Source: Erysipelotrichaceae bacterium (GTDB taxonomy: Bacteria; Bacillota_I; Bacilli_A; Erysipelotrichales; Erysipelotrichaceae). From it: a stretch of DNA of 34,640 nucleotides. Shown one piece after another: positions 24,963-33,810 of this stretch (within the stretch, counting starts at the first letter, position 1; every line of letters begins with the position of its first letter). A model generated the notes under the pieces. It searched no databases and had not been told where the DNA came from. It worked only from the letters and a program-made list of their open reading frames with translations. Location of the stretch: NCBI GenBank assembly GCA_017432895.1, contig JAFRIG010000074.1, positions 1-34,640 on the forward strand, read 5' to 3'. The translations under genes were made by a program, and so were the position numbers.

Positions 24963-25112
24963 CTTGAACCTCCTGTCCATTATTTGCCGGAAAAAACAAA
25001 AATCCTCACCCGTTTTTGCAGATAAGACTCTCTTTTTGCTGTTTTTGTCGATATAATCTTTGAAAATAGCCAATTATGCGGCCATTATTGAAAATATACC
25101 TGAAGAAAAATA

Positions 25113-25139
25113 AAAGCCTCAGTCATTGACCAAGGCTTT
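25113..25139 (-). terminator. pgi terminator
   Basis: On the - strand AAAGCCT and AGGCTTT enclose an imperfect inner stem and are followed by a U-rich tail (TTATTTTT), ten bases after the pgi stop. Confidence 0.8.
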
Positions 25140-25148
25140 CATATTATC

Positions 25149-26420
25149 TTATTCTTTGCCAAGAAGTTTGAACATCTTCTTCTTGTAGACTTCGACACCC
25201 GGCTGGTTGAACGGATTGATGTCCAAGAGGTAGCAGGTCATGCCGCAGGCAATGAAGAAGAAGTAGATCATGTAGCCGAAGCTGTAGGCTGAATTGTCCT
25301 TAAGATGGATGACCATGTTGGGATTGTTGCCGTCATCGCTATGGGCACTCAAGGTTCCTTCAAAGGCCATTTCCGAGACCCAGGAGAGTTTTTTGCCGGC
25401 AAGGTAGTTCATATGGTCGAGATCTTTTTCATCGCCCGGGAAGAGAATATCGTCAGCCATCTCGTCGATATAGAAGATCGTTTCGAATTCATACTTGCTG
25501 CCTTCCTGAATGAACTGGCCCAATGAATGAAGGTCGGTCGTGAAGCAGGCGCTGGTCGGTAAGATGCCCTTGCCTTCCTTGCCTTCGGACTCGCCAAACA
25601 GCTGTTTCCACCATTCGGCGATCATCGTCAGCTGCAGATGGTAGGTGACGAAGTATTCGGCCTTGTAGCCCTTGTTGTCAAGTATCCTTCTGGCTACGGC
25701 ATACTGATAAGCCGGGTTCCTGCTCAGATCGTCGGTATTGAGCTCATTGTAGGCATCCAGGGAACCCTTCATCAGGGCTTCGATGTCGACATTGGCTAAA
25801 GCCAATGGCAATAAACCGACTGCCGTAAAGACGGAGTAGCGTCCGCCGATATCATCGGGGATCACAAAAGTCTCATATCCTTCTTCATCCGCCAGGGTCT
25901 TCAAAGTGCCTCTGGCCTTATCGGTCGTTGCATAGATCCTTTCCTTGGCCTTTTCACCATATTTGGCTTCCATCCACTGTTTGAAGATACGGAAGGAAAC
26001 GGAAGTTTCCGTCGTCGTTCCCGACTTGGAGATGACGTTCAGGACTACTTCTCTGTTTTCAATGTGCTTGAGGACTTGCGAAATATAGGTATATGAGAAG
26101 GTGTTGCCGACGAAGATGACTTCGATACCCTCTTCAGGATACAAGCCCTTGATCATCTCATAGGCCGCTCTGGCACCCAGATACGAACCGCCGATACCGC
26201 AGACCAGAACGGTGTCGTATTTGCCTTCCATGCGTTTTTTCAAAGCCAGGATACGCGCGAATTCTTCCTTGTCGTAGTTAAGCGGCCAGTCTACCCAGCC
26301 CAAGAAGTCATTGCCGGCACCCGTCTTTTCATGCAGATCACGGTGGGCCTTGCTGACCCTTTCCTGCCACAGCGAAAGATCTTCATCAAGCTTCGCGTTT
26401 CTCAGATCCAAACTAATCAT
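25149..26420 (-). CDS. pgi: Glucose-6-phosphate isomerase
   Basis: 423-aa glycolytic enzyme interconverting glucose-6-phosphate and fructose-6-phosphate. The length is that of the short Bacillota form. The signatures GIGGSYLGARA, the SKSGTTTET phosphate loop and DDIGGRYSVFTAVGLLP are all intact. The ATG follows AAAGGAGAG inside the end of the S1-domain gene, which overlaps by eight nt. It links to the sugar uptake genes by pathway rather than by operon. Confidence 0.95.
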   Translation of the reverse strand: MISLDLRNAKLDEDLSLWQERVSKAHRDLHEKTGAGNDFLGWVDWPLNYDKEEFARILALKKRMEGKYDTVLVCGIGGSYLGARAAYEMIKGLYPEEGIEVIFVGNTFSYTYISQVLKHIENREVVLNVISKSGTTTETSVSFRIFKQWMEAKYGEKAKERIYATTDKARGTLKTLADEEGYETFVIPDDIGGRYSVFTAVGLLPLALANVDIEALMKGSLDAYNELNTDDLSRNPAYQYAVARRILDNKGYKAEYFVTYHLQLTMIAEWWKQLFGESEGKEGKGILPTSACFTTDLHSLGQFIQEGSKYEFETIFYIDEMADDILFPGDEKDLDHMNYLAGKKLSWVSEMAFEGTLSAHSDDGNNPNMVIHLKDNSAYSFGYMIYFFFIACGMTCYLLDINPFNQPGVEVYKKKMFKLLGKE

Positions 26421-26778
26421 CGTACTCTCCTTTTACCCATTGGGGCATTTTATCTTTAATCGTCTTAAATCCTTTATTGTTTTCCGGCATCCCCAGAAAC
26501 TTTACCCTTTTGCTATAACGGCGGGTATTCTGGGACAGCGCTTTGAATGAGAGCCTGAGCTGCCGGTGCTGATAATCGATGTCGATGACCTTGACCATTA
26601 CGTACTCATCGATCTGAACGAAATTATCTATCTTTCTGACAAAGCCGTTAGAGATCTCCGAAATATGGATCAGCCCCGTCACCCCGTCATCAAATTTGAC
26701 GAAGGCTCCATAGGGTTTGATACCCGTGATCTTGCCGTAAACGGTCATGCCGACCTTATACTCGTCTATACTGCTCAT
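26413..26778 (-). CDS. S1-domain RNA-binding protein (YugI/CvfD-like)
   Basis: 121 aa from the ATG at 26778; an upstream in-frame TTG is rejected. One S1 domain fills residues 8-80 (VYGKITGIKPYGAFVKF, then GLIHISEIS), followed by a basic tail. Matches the small general-stress S1 proteins YugI/GSP13 and CvfD, which act in post-transcriptional regulation. It is the first gene before pgi. TATAAT (26787-26792) lies eight bases before the ATG, with no ribosome site: probably leaderless. Confidence 0.85.
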   Translation of the reverse strand: MSSIDEYKVGMTVYGKITGIKPYGAFVKFDDGVTGLIHISEISNGFVRKIDNFVQIDEYVMVKVIDIDYQHRQLRLSFKALSQNTRRYSKRVKFLGMPENNKGFKTIKDKMPQWVKGEYDD

Positions 26779-26792
26779 ACGCAAATATTATA
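26779..26792 (-). promoter_or_regulatory. Predicted leaderless -10 box of the S1-domain gene
   Basis: A perfect TATAAT on the - strand at 26787-26792, eight bases before the ATG at 26778, and no ribosome site between them. Confidence 0.6.
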
Positions 26793-26879
26793 ACATGAGA
26801 TATTTTTTATCCTTCCTGTCTTCTTTCATGATTTTGTATCATCACGGGACTTTTTCTTCTGCAGCGGGAAATTCTCAGG

Positions 26880-26885
26880 TATAAT
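26880..26885 (+). promoter_or_regulatory. -10 box of the Fic-like gene (leadered)
   Basis: TATAAT at 26880-26885. The start codon is 23 bases downstream and a GGGAG ribosome site lies in between. No clear -35 box. Confidence 0.6.
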
Positions 26886-26908
26886 ATTAGTGCAAAGGGA
26901 GAAGACGT

Positions 26909-27472
26909 ATGATCAATAAGTACACACTGAGCAGAGCTCAGGAAATCAGATTTGTCAGGCAGCATCTCGACGAGTTCATCGCCAACAACATTTCCCTATC
27001 CCGTTACAGCGACGACGATCCTTTAAAAGGCAAAGCCGAAGAAAACTTCTATGAGGCCTACGAGTACATCCTGAATCATCCGGAAGTGGAAAATGACTAC
27101 AAATGTCTGCTGCAGCTGCATGGCATGCTGATGAAAGACCTCGACAACGGGATCAAGAGCGAACTGAGTGAAAAACAGATCGAAGAACTCTCTTCCATGA
27201 TCAACCAGCCAACCAAGGCCAATCTGGAGATCGCGATCGACGTTTTCCTTTACATCTTAGACAAGCGTCTGTTCACCGATGGCGATGTCAGAGCCGCGAT
27301 GTGTTTTGCCAACAAGATCATGGTCGACAACGGCTGCGGTTTTCTCACCGTCCCCATCATCCACAAGGATACCTTCCGCTACAAGCTGAAGGAATACAAG
27401 GATTCCAACGATTTCGACATCAAAGACTGGGTCTATAAATACTGCGTCAAAGGCCCCAAACTCGATCAATAG
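26909..27472 (+). CDS. Degenerate Fic-fold protein (187 aa)
   Basis: The C-terminal half aligns by eye with the Fic core. RLFTDGDVR (residues 120-128) sits where active Fic proteins have HPFxDGNGR, followed by a helix AAMCFANKIMVDNG that matches the family's helix after the motif, then FLTVPI and a KDTFRYKLKEY segment like the usual downstream helix. An earlier LLQLHGMLM (67-75) resembles the Fic LHxxLM. The catalytic His is Arg120, and GNGR has become GDVR, so AMP transfer is not expected. It could be a pseudoenzyme with a binding or regulatory role. Monocistronic, with its own promoter and terminator. Confidence 0.65.
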   Translation: MINKYTLSRAQEIRFVRQHLDEFIANNISLSRYSDDDPLKGKAEENFYEAYEYILNHPEVENDYKCLLQLHGMLMKDLDNGIKSELSEKQIEELSSMINQPTKANLEIAIDVFLYILDKRLFTDGDVRAAMCFANKIMVDNGCGFLTVPIIHKDTFRYKLKEYKDSNDFDIKDWVYKYCVKGPKLDQ

Positions 27473-27475
27473 TTT

Positions 27476-27503
27476 CACCGCATCAGCCGATGCGGTGTTT
27501 TTA
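27476..27503 (+). terminator. Terminator after the Fic-like gene
   Basis: CACCGCATC (27476-27484) pairs with GATGCGGTG (27489-27497) around AGCC, followed by five T residues. Confidence 0.92.
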
Positions 27504-27528
27504 TTACATCTACAAGCCCAAAAAATAA

Positions 27529-27541
27529 TATAATCTAACTG
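27529..27541 (+). promoter_or_regulatory. Predicted leaderless -10 box of folT
   Basis: TATAAT at 27529-27534 with seven bases (CTAACTG) before the ATG at 27542. No ribosome site and no good -35 box. There is also no room for a THF riboswitch. Confidence 0.62.
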
Positions 27542-28072
27542 ATGAACACGAAAAGACTCACGACCCTGGCGATGCTGGTGGCGATCTACCTCGTTTTAAG
27601 CATCCTCACCCCGGTAAAGATCGCAAACTTCAAATTCACCTTTGAAGCTTTTCCTATTCTGATCGCCGGATTACTGATGGGACCGATCGACGGGCTCATC
27701 GTCGGTGGTGTCGGTTCTTTCATCTACCAGCTGCTGTTTTCAGGCTATGGCATCACGCCAACGACGCCTTTGTGGATTCTGCCCCATGCTTTAAGCGGAC
27801 TGCTGGTCGGAGTTTTCAGCCAAAAAAGCGGTTTTGAACTTGATTTCAAAAAACTCGCCTTTATCTGTGTGATCTCGGCTTTTACCGTCACATTATTAAA
27901 TATTCTGGCTTTATACGTCGATTCAAAGCTCTACGGCTATTATTCCAAGGCTCTGGTCTTCGGCAATATCTTCATCAAGATCATCGTCGGCGTGATATTG
28001 TCGATCATCTATGCTTCGATACTTCCCAAACTGCTCGCCTACCTCAAAAAGCAGCTGAACAGACAAGCGTAA
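27542..28072 (+). CDS. folT: Folate-type ECF transporter substrate-binding subunit
   Basis: 176-aa membrane protein with five to six hydrophobic segments, the size of an ECF S component. The ILIAGLLMGPIDGLIVGGVGSFI region and the following IT-x-TTPLWILPHALSGLLVG match the FolT-like group. The next genes (fhs, fchA-like, folD) use tetrahydrofolate, which supports folate as substrate. It would share an energy module (EcfA/A'/T) encoded elsewhere. Another vitamin S component is possible. Confidence 0.8.
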   Translation: MNTKRLTTLAMLVAIYLVLSILTPVKIANFKFTFEAFPILIAGLLMGPIDGLIVGGVGSFIYQLLFSGYGITPTTPLWILPHALSGLLVGVFSQKSGFELDFKKLAFICVISAFTVTLLNILALYVDSKLYGYYSKALVFGNIFIKIIVGVILSIIYASILPKLLAYLKKQLNRQA

Positions 28073-28151
28073 GCTTTTTTTTACGCAAAGCTAAAATACT
28101 ATCCCACTTTCCTGTAAAATGAAAGATAGAGATATGATGGGAGGCGTTTTT

Positions 28152-29822
28152 ATGCTCACAGACATTCAGATCGCACAAGCCTGCGAAAAAGAAAAAATCA
28201 ATAAAATAGCTGCCAAACTGGATATTGGCGAAGAATATCTGGAACTTTACGGCAATTACAAAGCCAAGATCGATCTTAAACTGATGAAAGATCTTAAAGA
28301 CAAAAAAGACGGCAAGCTGATCCTGGTGACAGCCATCACCCCTACTCCGGCCGGCGAAGGAAAGACCACCACGACCGTCGGTCTGGCGGATGGCTTAAGA
28401 AAGATCGGCAAGAAGTCGGTCGTCGCCTTAAGAGAACCTTCTTTAGGTCCGGTCTTTGGCATCAAAGGCGGGGCAGCCGGAGGCGGTTACGCCCAAGTCG
28501 TGCCGATGGAAGACATTAACCTGCATTTCACAGGTGACTTCCATGCGATCGGTGCCGCCAATAACCTGCTGGCCGCCATGTTGGACAACCACATCCAGCA
28601 GGGAAATGCCTTAAACATCGACCCAAGAAGGATCACCTGGCGCCGAGCGGTCGATATGAACGATCGGCAATTAAGAAACATCATCGACGGTTTAGGAAAC
28701 AGGACCGACGGAACCCCCAGACAGGATGGTTTCGACATCACGGTGGCTTCCGAAGTCATGGCCGTCTTGTGTCTTTCTTCCGATATAAACGATCTCAAGG
28801 AAAGACTTTCAAAGATCGTCGTCGGTTACACCTATGACAATGAACCGGTAACCGCGGGACAGTTAAAAGCTCAGGGTGCCATGGCCGCCTTATTAAAGGA
28901 TGCCTTAAAACCCAATCTGGTCCAGACATTAGAAGGCACACCGGCCTTTATCCATGGCGGACCGTTTGCCAATATCGCCCACGGCTGCAACTCCGTTACG
29001 GCCACCAGAATGGCTTTGAAACTTGGCGATTACACCGTCACGGAAGCCGGTTTCGGTGCCGATCTTGGGGCCGAAAAATTCCTGGACATCAAGTGCCGTA
29101 TGGCAGGTCTCAAGCCTGATGCGGTCGTCATCGTCGCAACGGTAAGAGCACTGAAACATCACGGTGGTGTAGCAAAAGAGGAGCTGAACAATGAAAACCT
29201 TGAAGCCTTACAAAAAGGCCTTCCCAATCTGCTTCAGCACGTGGAAAACATCACCAAAGTCTTCAAACTCCCCTGCGTGGTCGCCATCAACCGCTTCCCT
29301 ACTGATTCAGAAGCGGAATTGAAACTGATCGAAGATCGATGCAGGGAATTAGGTGTCAATGTTGCTTTGTCCGAAGTCTGGGCCAAAGGCGGCGAAGGCG
29401 GCGTCAAGCTAGCCGAAGAAGTCGTGAGACTTTGCGATCAGCCAAACGATTTCGAATTCGCCTACGATCTCTCCCTTTCAATAAAGGAAAAGCTCAATGC
29501 GATCGCGACCAGGATCTATCATGCCAATGGTGTCGATCTTGTCGGCGATGCGCCGAAACAGCTGAAACAGCTGGAGAAACTGGGCTATGGTTCTTTACCT
29601 ATCTGTATGGCCAAGACCCAATATTCCTTCTCCGACAACCAGAAGAAACTGGGAGCACCCCGTGATTTCAAGGTCACGGTCCGCAACCTCAAAGTCTCTG
29701 CCGGTGCCGGCTTCATCGTCGCTTTGACCGGTGAGATCATGACTATGCCGGGCCTTCCTAAAGTTCCGGCCGCCGAAAATATCGACGTCGACGAAAACGG
29801 CGTCATTACAGGACTGTTCTGA
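28152..29822 (+). CDS. fhs: Formate--tetrahydrofolate ligase
   Basis: 556 aa from the Met at 28152, which follows GGGAGG; an in-frame Met at 28119 lies upstream of the ribosome site. It makes 10-formyl-THF from formate, THF and ATP. The P-loop [13 protein letters not shown] is at residues 63-75, and [13 protein letters not shown] and [13 protein letters not shown] are typical. First of fhs-fchA-folD; the next gene starts one base after its stop. Confidence 0.96.
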   Translation: MLTDIQIAQACEKEKINKIAAKLDIGEEYLELYGNYKAKIDLKLMKDLKDKKDGKLILVTAITPTPAGEGKTTTTVGLADGLRKIGKKSVVALREPSLGPVFGIKGGAAGGGYAQVVPMEDINLHFTGDFHAIGAANNLLAAMLDNHIQQGNALNIDPRRITWRRAVDMNDRQLRNIIDGLGNRTDGTPRQDGFDITVASEVMAVLCLSSDINDLKERLSKIVVGYTYDNEPVTAGQLKAQGAMAALLKDALKPNLVQTLEGTPAFIHGGPFANIAHGCNSVTATRMALKLGDYTVTEAGFGADLGAEKFLDIKCRMAGLKPDAVVIVATVRALKHHGGVAKEELNNENLEALQKGLPNLLQHVENITKVFKLPCVVAINRFPTDSEAELKLIEDRCRELGVNVALSEVWAKGGEGGVKLAEEVVRLCDQPNDFEFAYDLSLSIKEKLNAIATRIYHANGVDLVGDAPKQLKQLEKLGYGSLPICMAKTQYSFSDNQKKLGAPRDFKVTVRNLKVSAGAGFIVALTGEIMTMPGLPKVPAAENIDVDENGVITGLF

Positions 29823-29823
29823 T

Positions 29824-30438
29824 ATGGAAAACATGACATTGAATCAATTCTCAACTGCTGCCGCATCCAAGGATCCCGTTCCCGGCGGTGGCGGGGTCAG
29901 CGCTTTAGCCGGTTCACTGGCTGCTTCTTTAGCTCAGATGGTCACCAACCTCACTATCGGTAAAAAGAAGTATCTCGAATACACTTTTGAACTCACTGAC
30001 TTACGTAAAGAACTGGAGATCCTCAGGGTCAATCTTTTGGGTTGCATCCAGAAAGATGCCGATGCTTTCGAACCCCTGGCGGCCGTCTATGCCCTTCCTA
30101 AAGATACGCCGGGTTATCAGGAAAAGATGGAAGATTGCCTGCGCAAGGCAGCTGACTCACCCTTACTTATCCTGAAATATGCCGCAAGGATCATCGACCT
30201 GGACGAAAGACTCTCTATCATCGGTTCCAAGCTTTCCGTCTCCGATGCCGCCACTTCCGTAATGCTGGCGCATGGTGTGCTTTATGGAGCCTACGTCAAT
30301 ATCCTGGTCAATACCAGACTGATGAAAGATGAAGACTATGCCAGGAATCTGGAAGATGAAGCGATAAAGATCCTGGATGAATATTCCGTAAAAGCTTTAA
30401 ACATCTACGATGATATATGCAAGAGGTTAAGTGAATAA
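29824..30438 (+). CDS. fchA: Cyclodeaminase/cyclohydrolase-family protein, probable methenyl-THF cyclohydrolase
   Basis: 204 aa with the family signature PVPGGGGVSALAGSLAASL (residues 19-37) followed by MVTNLTIGKKKY. The family covers the formimino-THF cyclodeaminase domain and FchA methenyl-THF cyclohydrolase. In this operon, next to a FolD without cyclohydrolase residues, cyclohydrolase is the likely job: 5,10-methenyl-THF to 10-formyl-THF. No histidine degradation genes are nearby. The junctions are tight: TGA-T-ATG from fhs and TAATG into folD. Confidence 0.85.
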   Translation: MENMTLNQFSTAAASKDPVPGGGGVSALAGSLAASLAQMVTNLTIGKKKYLEYTFELTDLRKELEILRVNLLGCIQKDADAFEPLAAVYALPKDTPGYQEKMEDCLRKAADSPLLILKYAARIIDLDERLSIIGSKLSVSDAATSVMLAHGVLYGAYVNILVNTRLMKDEDYARNLEDEAIKILDEYSVKALNIYDDICKRLSE

Positions 30439-31295
30439 TGGCTCAGATCCTGAAAGGAAAACCGGTCGCATTGGCGATCAATGAAAGAAACCTTGAAACT
30501 ATCCAAAAGCTCAAAGAAAAAGGGATAATTCCCACTTTAGCCCTTTTCAGAGTCGGTGAAAGAGATGACGATCTTTCTTATGAAAGAAGTATCCTGAAAA
30601 AAGCTGAAAAACTCGGCATTAAAGTCAAACAATATGTCTTTGATATCGATGTCGAAGAAAAGACTTTCTACGATAGGCTCGATGAAGCCAACAAAGATGA
30701 AAACATCCATGCGATACTGGTCTTCAGGCCTTTGCCGAAGAAACGTTTTGATGATGAGACTTTGCGCAACCGCATCGATCCCTATAAAGATATCGATGGC
30801 TGCAGCGATCTGTCCTTAGCGGCTATCTTCACAAAGAAGTCCTTCGGCTTTGCGCCATGTACAGCCCAGGCCGTCATCGAAATGCTCGATCACTATGAAC
30901 TGCCGATCGAAGGCAAAAACGTTGTGGTCATTGGTAGATCTCTAGTCATCGGCAAGCCCGTCTCGATGCTGCTGCTCAACCGCAATGCGACAGTGACGAT
31001 CTGCCACACCAGAACCAAAGACATCAAAGAGATAACAAAAAAAGCCGATATCCTGGTCTGTGCTATCGGCAATGGTGAAATGATCGATGCCTCCTACGTC
31101 AGTGAAGGCCAGATCGTTATTGATGTTGGCATCACCTGGAGTGAAGCGAAGCAGAAGTTGTGCGGCGATGTGCTGTATGAACAGGTCGAACCGCTTGTCG
31201 GCTGCATAACGCCGGTACCGGGCGGTGTCGGTTCGATCACGACCTCCATCCTGCTTGGCAATGTGGTCAAAGCCTGTGAGAAACTAAGCGGTTAA
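30438..31295 (+). CDS. folD: FolD-like methylene-THF dehydrogenase lacking cyclohydrolase residues
   Basis: 285 aa, normal FolD length. The NADP-binding part is intact (GRSLVIGKPVSM, CHTRT, ITPVPGGVGSITTS). In the catalytic cleft, the conserved YxxxK is YERSI: Tyr48 is kept but the Lys essential for cyclohydrolase (Lys54 in E. coli, Lys56 in human) is Ile52. The following VQLPLP is VFRPLP, with the usual Gln replaced by Phe96. The Asp of DIDG (Asp120) remains. The alignment to E. coli in this stretch needs no gaps. It is therefore predicted to be a dehydrogenase only, with the cyclohydrolase step done by the fchA-like neighbour. Confidence 0.9.
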   Translation: MAQILKGKPVALAINERNLETIQKLKEKGIIPTLALFRVGERDDDLSYERSILKKAEKLGIKVKQYVFDIDVEEKTFYDRLDEANKDENIHAILVFRPLPKKRFDDETLRNRIDPYKDIDGCSDLSLAAIFTKKSFGFAPCTAQAVIEMLDHYELPIEGKNVVVIGRSLVIGKPVSMLLLNRNATVTICHTRTKDIKEITKKADILVCAIGNGEMIDASYVSEGQIVIDVGITWSEAKQKLCGDVLYEQVEPLVGCITPVPGGVGSITTSILLGNVVKACEKLSG

Positions 31296-31309
31296 GGCCG
31301 CTTTTTTAA
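31286..31309. terminator. Terminator after folD, shared with the converging membrane gene
   Basis: AAGCGG (31286-31291) and CCGCTT (31298-31303) around TTAAGG, then a T run. The stem contains the folD stop, and the opposite gene ends at 31292. Confidence 0.82.
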
Positions 31310-31810
31310 TATCTCAAGACTGATCATTAGATCGATACCCAGACATGTCAGCATGATGATGATCTCCGCAAGCGTATTGACCATCATATAACGCATGTAA
31401 AGAAGTACAGCTGCACATAGCACCAGCATCAATACCCTTCCATAGAGATCTTTGCCAGCCAGGAAGGTATTGCGATAAGTACTAAGAATCAGCACGAAAA
31501 AACCTGTATAGGCCAAAAGAAGATGCAGATCACCTTGAAAATCATAAGGAACGTGATGAGGGATCATGGTCCCCAGAAACATGGCCGCAAAGACGATAAG
31601 TCCTGCTTTCCTGCCGGCAATCAAAGACGTCTCATAAGCCATGACAGCACCCGTCAATATCCCCAGCATCAGCAGATACAAATAACCCTCAGTCTTTAAA
31701 CTAAGGGTCGAGTAGTTTTCTGTGAACAGATCGAGCTGCCCCGCCGGCAGCAGAAATAAGACGATCGTCAGGATATTGAACAAGATCAGATATTTAATTC
31801 TTGTCTTCAT
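31292..31810 (-). CDS. Membrane protein of unknown function (172 aa)
   Basis: Five to six hydrophobic segments. A conserved-looking loop, [18 protein letters not shown] (about residues 83-100), holds three histidines between helices, a pattern seen in small DUF998-like membrane proteins; I cannot name a function. It starts inside the end of the uridine phosphorylase gene (17-nt overlap), so it is co-translated with it. Confidence 0.7.
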   Translation of the reverse strand: MKTRIKYLILFNILTIVLFLLPAGQLDLFTENYSTLSLKTEGYLYLLMLGILTGAVMAYETSLIAGRKAGLIVFAAMFLGTMIPHHVPYDFQGDLHLLLAYTGFFVLILSTYRNTFLAGKDLYGRVLMLVLCAAVLLYMRYMMVNTLAEIIIMLTCLGIDLMISLEILKKRP

Positions 31811-32570
31811 CGATCAGGATCTTCATCGCTTCGATCGCGACTTTGATTGCTCCGTCGGTATCGTGGACCTGCGGATTATCCAGGCCGGCTTTAGCCCTTT
31901 CCTGATTGGCAACCACCAGGAAGCAGGAACCGACTCTGACTCTTAAATACTGGCCAACGATAAACAAAGCGGCCGATTCCATTTCCGACACTTTGCAGTC
32001 AAGGGCGAGCCAGGCATTCCATTTTCTGATCAGCTCTTCCCCATTAGGCAAAGTCTCCGGCCGATGCTGGCCATAGAAGGAATCCTTGGACTGGGAGATA
32101 CCGACGTGGTATGGCTGATTGAGCCTCTTGCAGGCTTCGACCAGGGCATTGGTGACATCCAGGTTGGCGACAGCCGGAAATTCGATCGGAGCGTATTCCC
32201 TGGTCGTTCCTTCCATACGGATCGAAGCGGTCGAAACGGCAACATCCCCGGATTTGACATCCAGCTGCATACCTCCGCAGGTACCGATCCTGATGAAAGT
32301 ATGAGCACCAGAAGCGACCAGTTCTTCCAAAGCGATCGAAGCGGAGGGTCCACCGATGCCTGTCGAACACACGGATACCTTCGTACCGTTGAGGTAACCC
32401 GTATAAGTCGTATATTCCCTGTTTTGTCCGGCCTTTACCGGATTGTCAAAATACTGGGCTATTTTCTCGCAGCGTCCGGGATCGCCCGGAAGAATGACGT
32501 ATTCGCCGATATCATCTTTGCCGACACCGATATGATACTGTTTGGATGAACCTTCAGTGTAGTCTATCAT
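31794..32570 (-). CDS. udp: Uridine phosphorylase
   Basis: 258-aa nucleoside phosphorylase splitting uridine into uracil and ribose-1-phosphate. The N-terminal [12 protein letters not shown] phosphate loop, [25 protein letters not shown] and the EMESAALF ribose motif follow E. coli Udp closely. The ribosome site AAGGAGA fixes the start. It has its own promoter at the end of folC. Confidence 0.92.
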   Translation of the reverse strand: MIDYTEGSSKQYHIGVGKDDIGEYVILPGDPGRCEKIAQYFDNPVKAGQNREYTTYTGYLNGTKVSVCSTGIGGPSASIALEELVASGAHTFIRIGTCGGMQLDVKSGDVAVSTASIRMEGTTREYAPIEFPAVANLDVTNALVEACKRLNQPYHVGISQSKDSFYGQHRPETLPNGEELIRKWNAWLALDCKVSEMESAALFIVGQYLRVRVGSCFLVVANQERAKAGLDNPQVHDTDGAIKVAIEAMKILIDEDKN

Positions 32571-32601
32571 AGATTATTTTCTCCTTGATCTTTACATCTA
32601 T

Positions 32602-32630
32602 ATTCTATTAAAAATCGTAATTGCTTACAA
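32602..32630 (-). promoter_or_regulatory. udp promoter
   Basis: TTGTAA (32625-32630), 17-nt spacer, TAGAAT (32602-32607) on the - strand. The -35 lies in the last codons of folC and the -10 directly follows its stop. The region around the -35 (TGTAAGCAATTACG) is cre-like but lacks the central CG. Confidence 0.75.
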
Positions 32631-33810
32631 CTTCACTCAAAAAATACAAGGAACCGCAGATCAGGATATTGTCATATTCCTTTAACGCCTCATCGATGGC
32701 ATGTTTATAGTCTTCATCGATCAACTGATCTTTGAATTCTGAAAGATCGATCGCATCCTTGTACGGGAAGGTCGTGACGACCAGCTTATCGCAATGAGCT
32801 TTAAGCATTTCCATCATCTTGCGATACTCCTTGCGTTTCAAAGCGGAAAAGACGATGCACTTGCTGCCGGAGAAGCGATCAAAGGATTCCACCAAAGCGG
32901 CGACACCATGGATATTGTGCCCGCCATCCAGGATGACGCGCGGTTTTTCTTTGACGATCTCGAAACGGCCATGCCACAGAGCTTTCTTTATGGCGGCTTT
33001 TACCGCCTTTTTATCGACCTCAAGTCCAAGATCCTTAGCCGTGATCTCAAAGGCATACAGGGCTAAAGAAGCGTTGTGCAGCTGATAGGAAGCATAGGAA
33101 GAAAGTTCATATTCTTCGTTATGAAACCTGAATCTTCTATCCCCCAGATCTTCATATTCACCCAGTGCATAGAAACGGCAGTTTCTTTCTTCCGCCGTCT
33201 TTTTTACGATCTCTGTGCATTCCTCATCCAGATGTCCGCATAGGACAGCCGAATCTTTCTTGATGATGCCGCACTTTTCTTGACAGATCTCAGGAAGCGT
33301 ATTCCCCAGTTTGTTCATATGGTCGAAACCGATCGTGGTAATAACCGAAAGCCTTGTATTATCGACGACATTGGTCGAATCCAGTCTGCCGCCCAGGCCC
33401 ACTTCAATGACCGCCACATCAACCTTCTCTCTCTTGAAATACTCACACATGATCAGGTAGTCCATCTCAAACATCGAAAGCTTGTTATCCACAAAGAAAT
33501 CATAGTTTTTATTGAGGATATCCAGAAAAGCTTCATCGGTGATGTTTTTACCGTTGAGTCTGATCCGATCAAGATGCGTCTCATAGTGCGGCGAAGTAAG
33601 TGTTCCGACTTTGAGACCCTGGGACATGAACAGTTCGCAAAGATAGTTGACCGTCGAGCCCTTGCCATCCGTTCCCCCCACGTGAATGACATAGAGGTCG
33701 TTTTGCGGATCGCCGAAGTCGTGGGTCACCTGCTTGAAATGTTCAAAACTGTAGTTGTTGCTGCGGCGGGACATGATCCAATCCAGCGCTTCATCGATTT
33801 GAGTAAACAT
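32608..33810 (-). CDS. folC: Folylpolyglutamate synthase/dihydrofolate synthase
   Basis: 400-aa Mur-ligase-like enzyme that adds glutamate to folates and so keeps them in the cell. The P-loop is GTDGKGST (residues 46-53), with Asp where most have Asn. SPHYETHLDRI, the EVGLGGRLDSTN motif and the late DGGHNIHG are present. It suits the folate genes in the window. A leaderless-type TATAAT lies six bases before the ATG. Confidence 0.93.
   Translation of the reverse strand: MFTQIDEALDWIMSRRSNNYSFEHFKQVTHDFGDPQNDLYVIHVGGTDGKGSTVNYLCELFMSQGLKVGTLTSPHYETHLDRIRLNGKNITDEAFLDILNKNYDFFVDNKLSMFEMDYLIMCEYFKREKVDVAVIEVGLGGRLDSTNVVDNTRLSVITTIGFDHMNKLGNTLPEICQEKCGIIKKDSAVLCGHLDEECTEIVKKTAEERNCRFYALGEYEDLGDRRFRFHNEEYELSSYASYQLHNASLALYAFEITAKDLGLEVDKKAVKAAIKKALWHGRFEIVKEKPRVILDGGHNIHGVAALVESFDRFSGSKCIVFSALKRKEYRKMMEMLKAHCDKLVVTTFPYKDAIDLSEFKDQLIDEDYKHAIDEALKEYDNILICGSLYFLSEVVSNYDF

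Noticed and set aside
24963..25073. N-terminal extension of the SAF-domain protein
   Set aside because: It needs a TTG start without a ribosome site; AGGAGG stands directly before the Met at 24962, where the membrane helix begins.
28066..28090. Possible terminator after folT (GCGTAA/TTACGC)
   Set aside because: The T run lies in the loop rather than after the stem, so it is not a normal intrinsic terminator.
28073..28151. A THF riboswitch before fhs, expected from the folate genes
   Set aside because: The gap is only about 80 bp and I see neither the conserved core nor the pseudoknot pairing; before folT there is even less space.
32611..32630. cre-like box at the udp promoter
   Set aside because: TGTAAGCAATTACG lacks the central CG and differs at three of fourteen positions; it also lies in folC codons.
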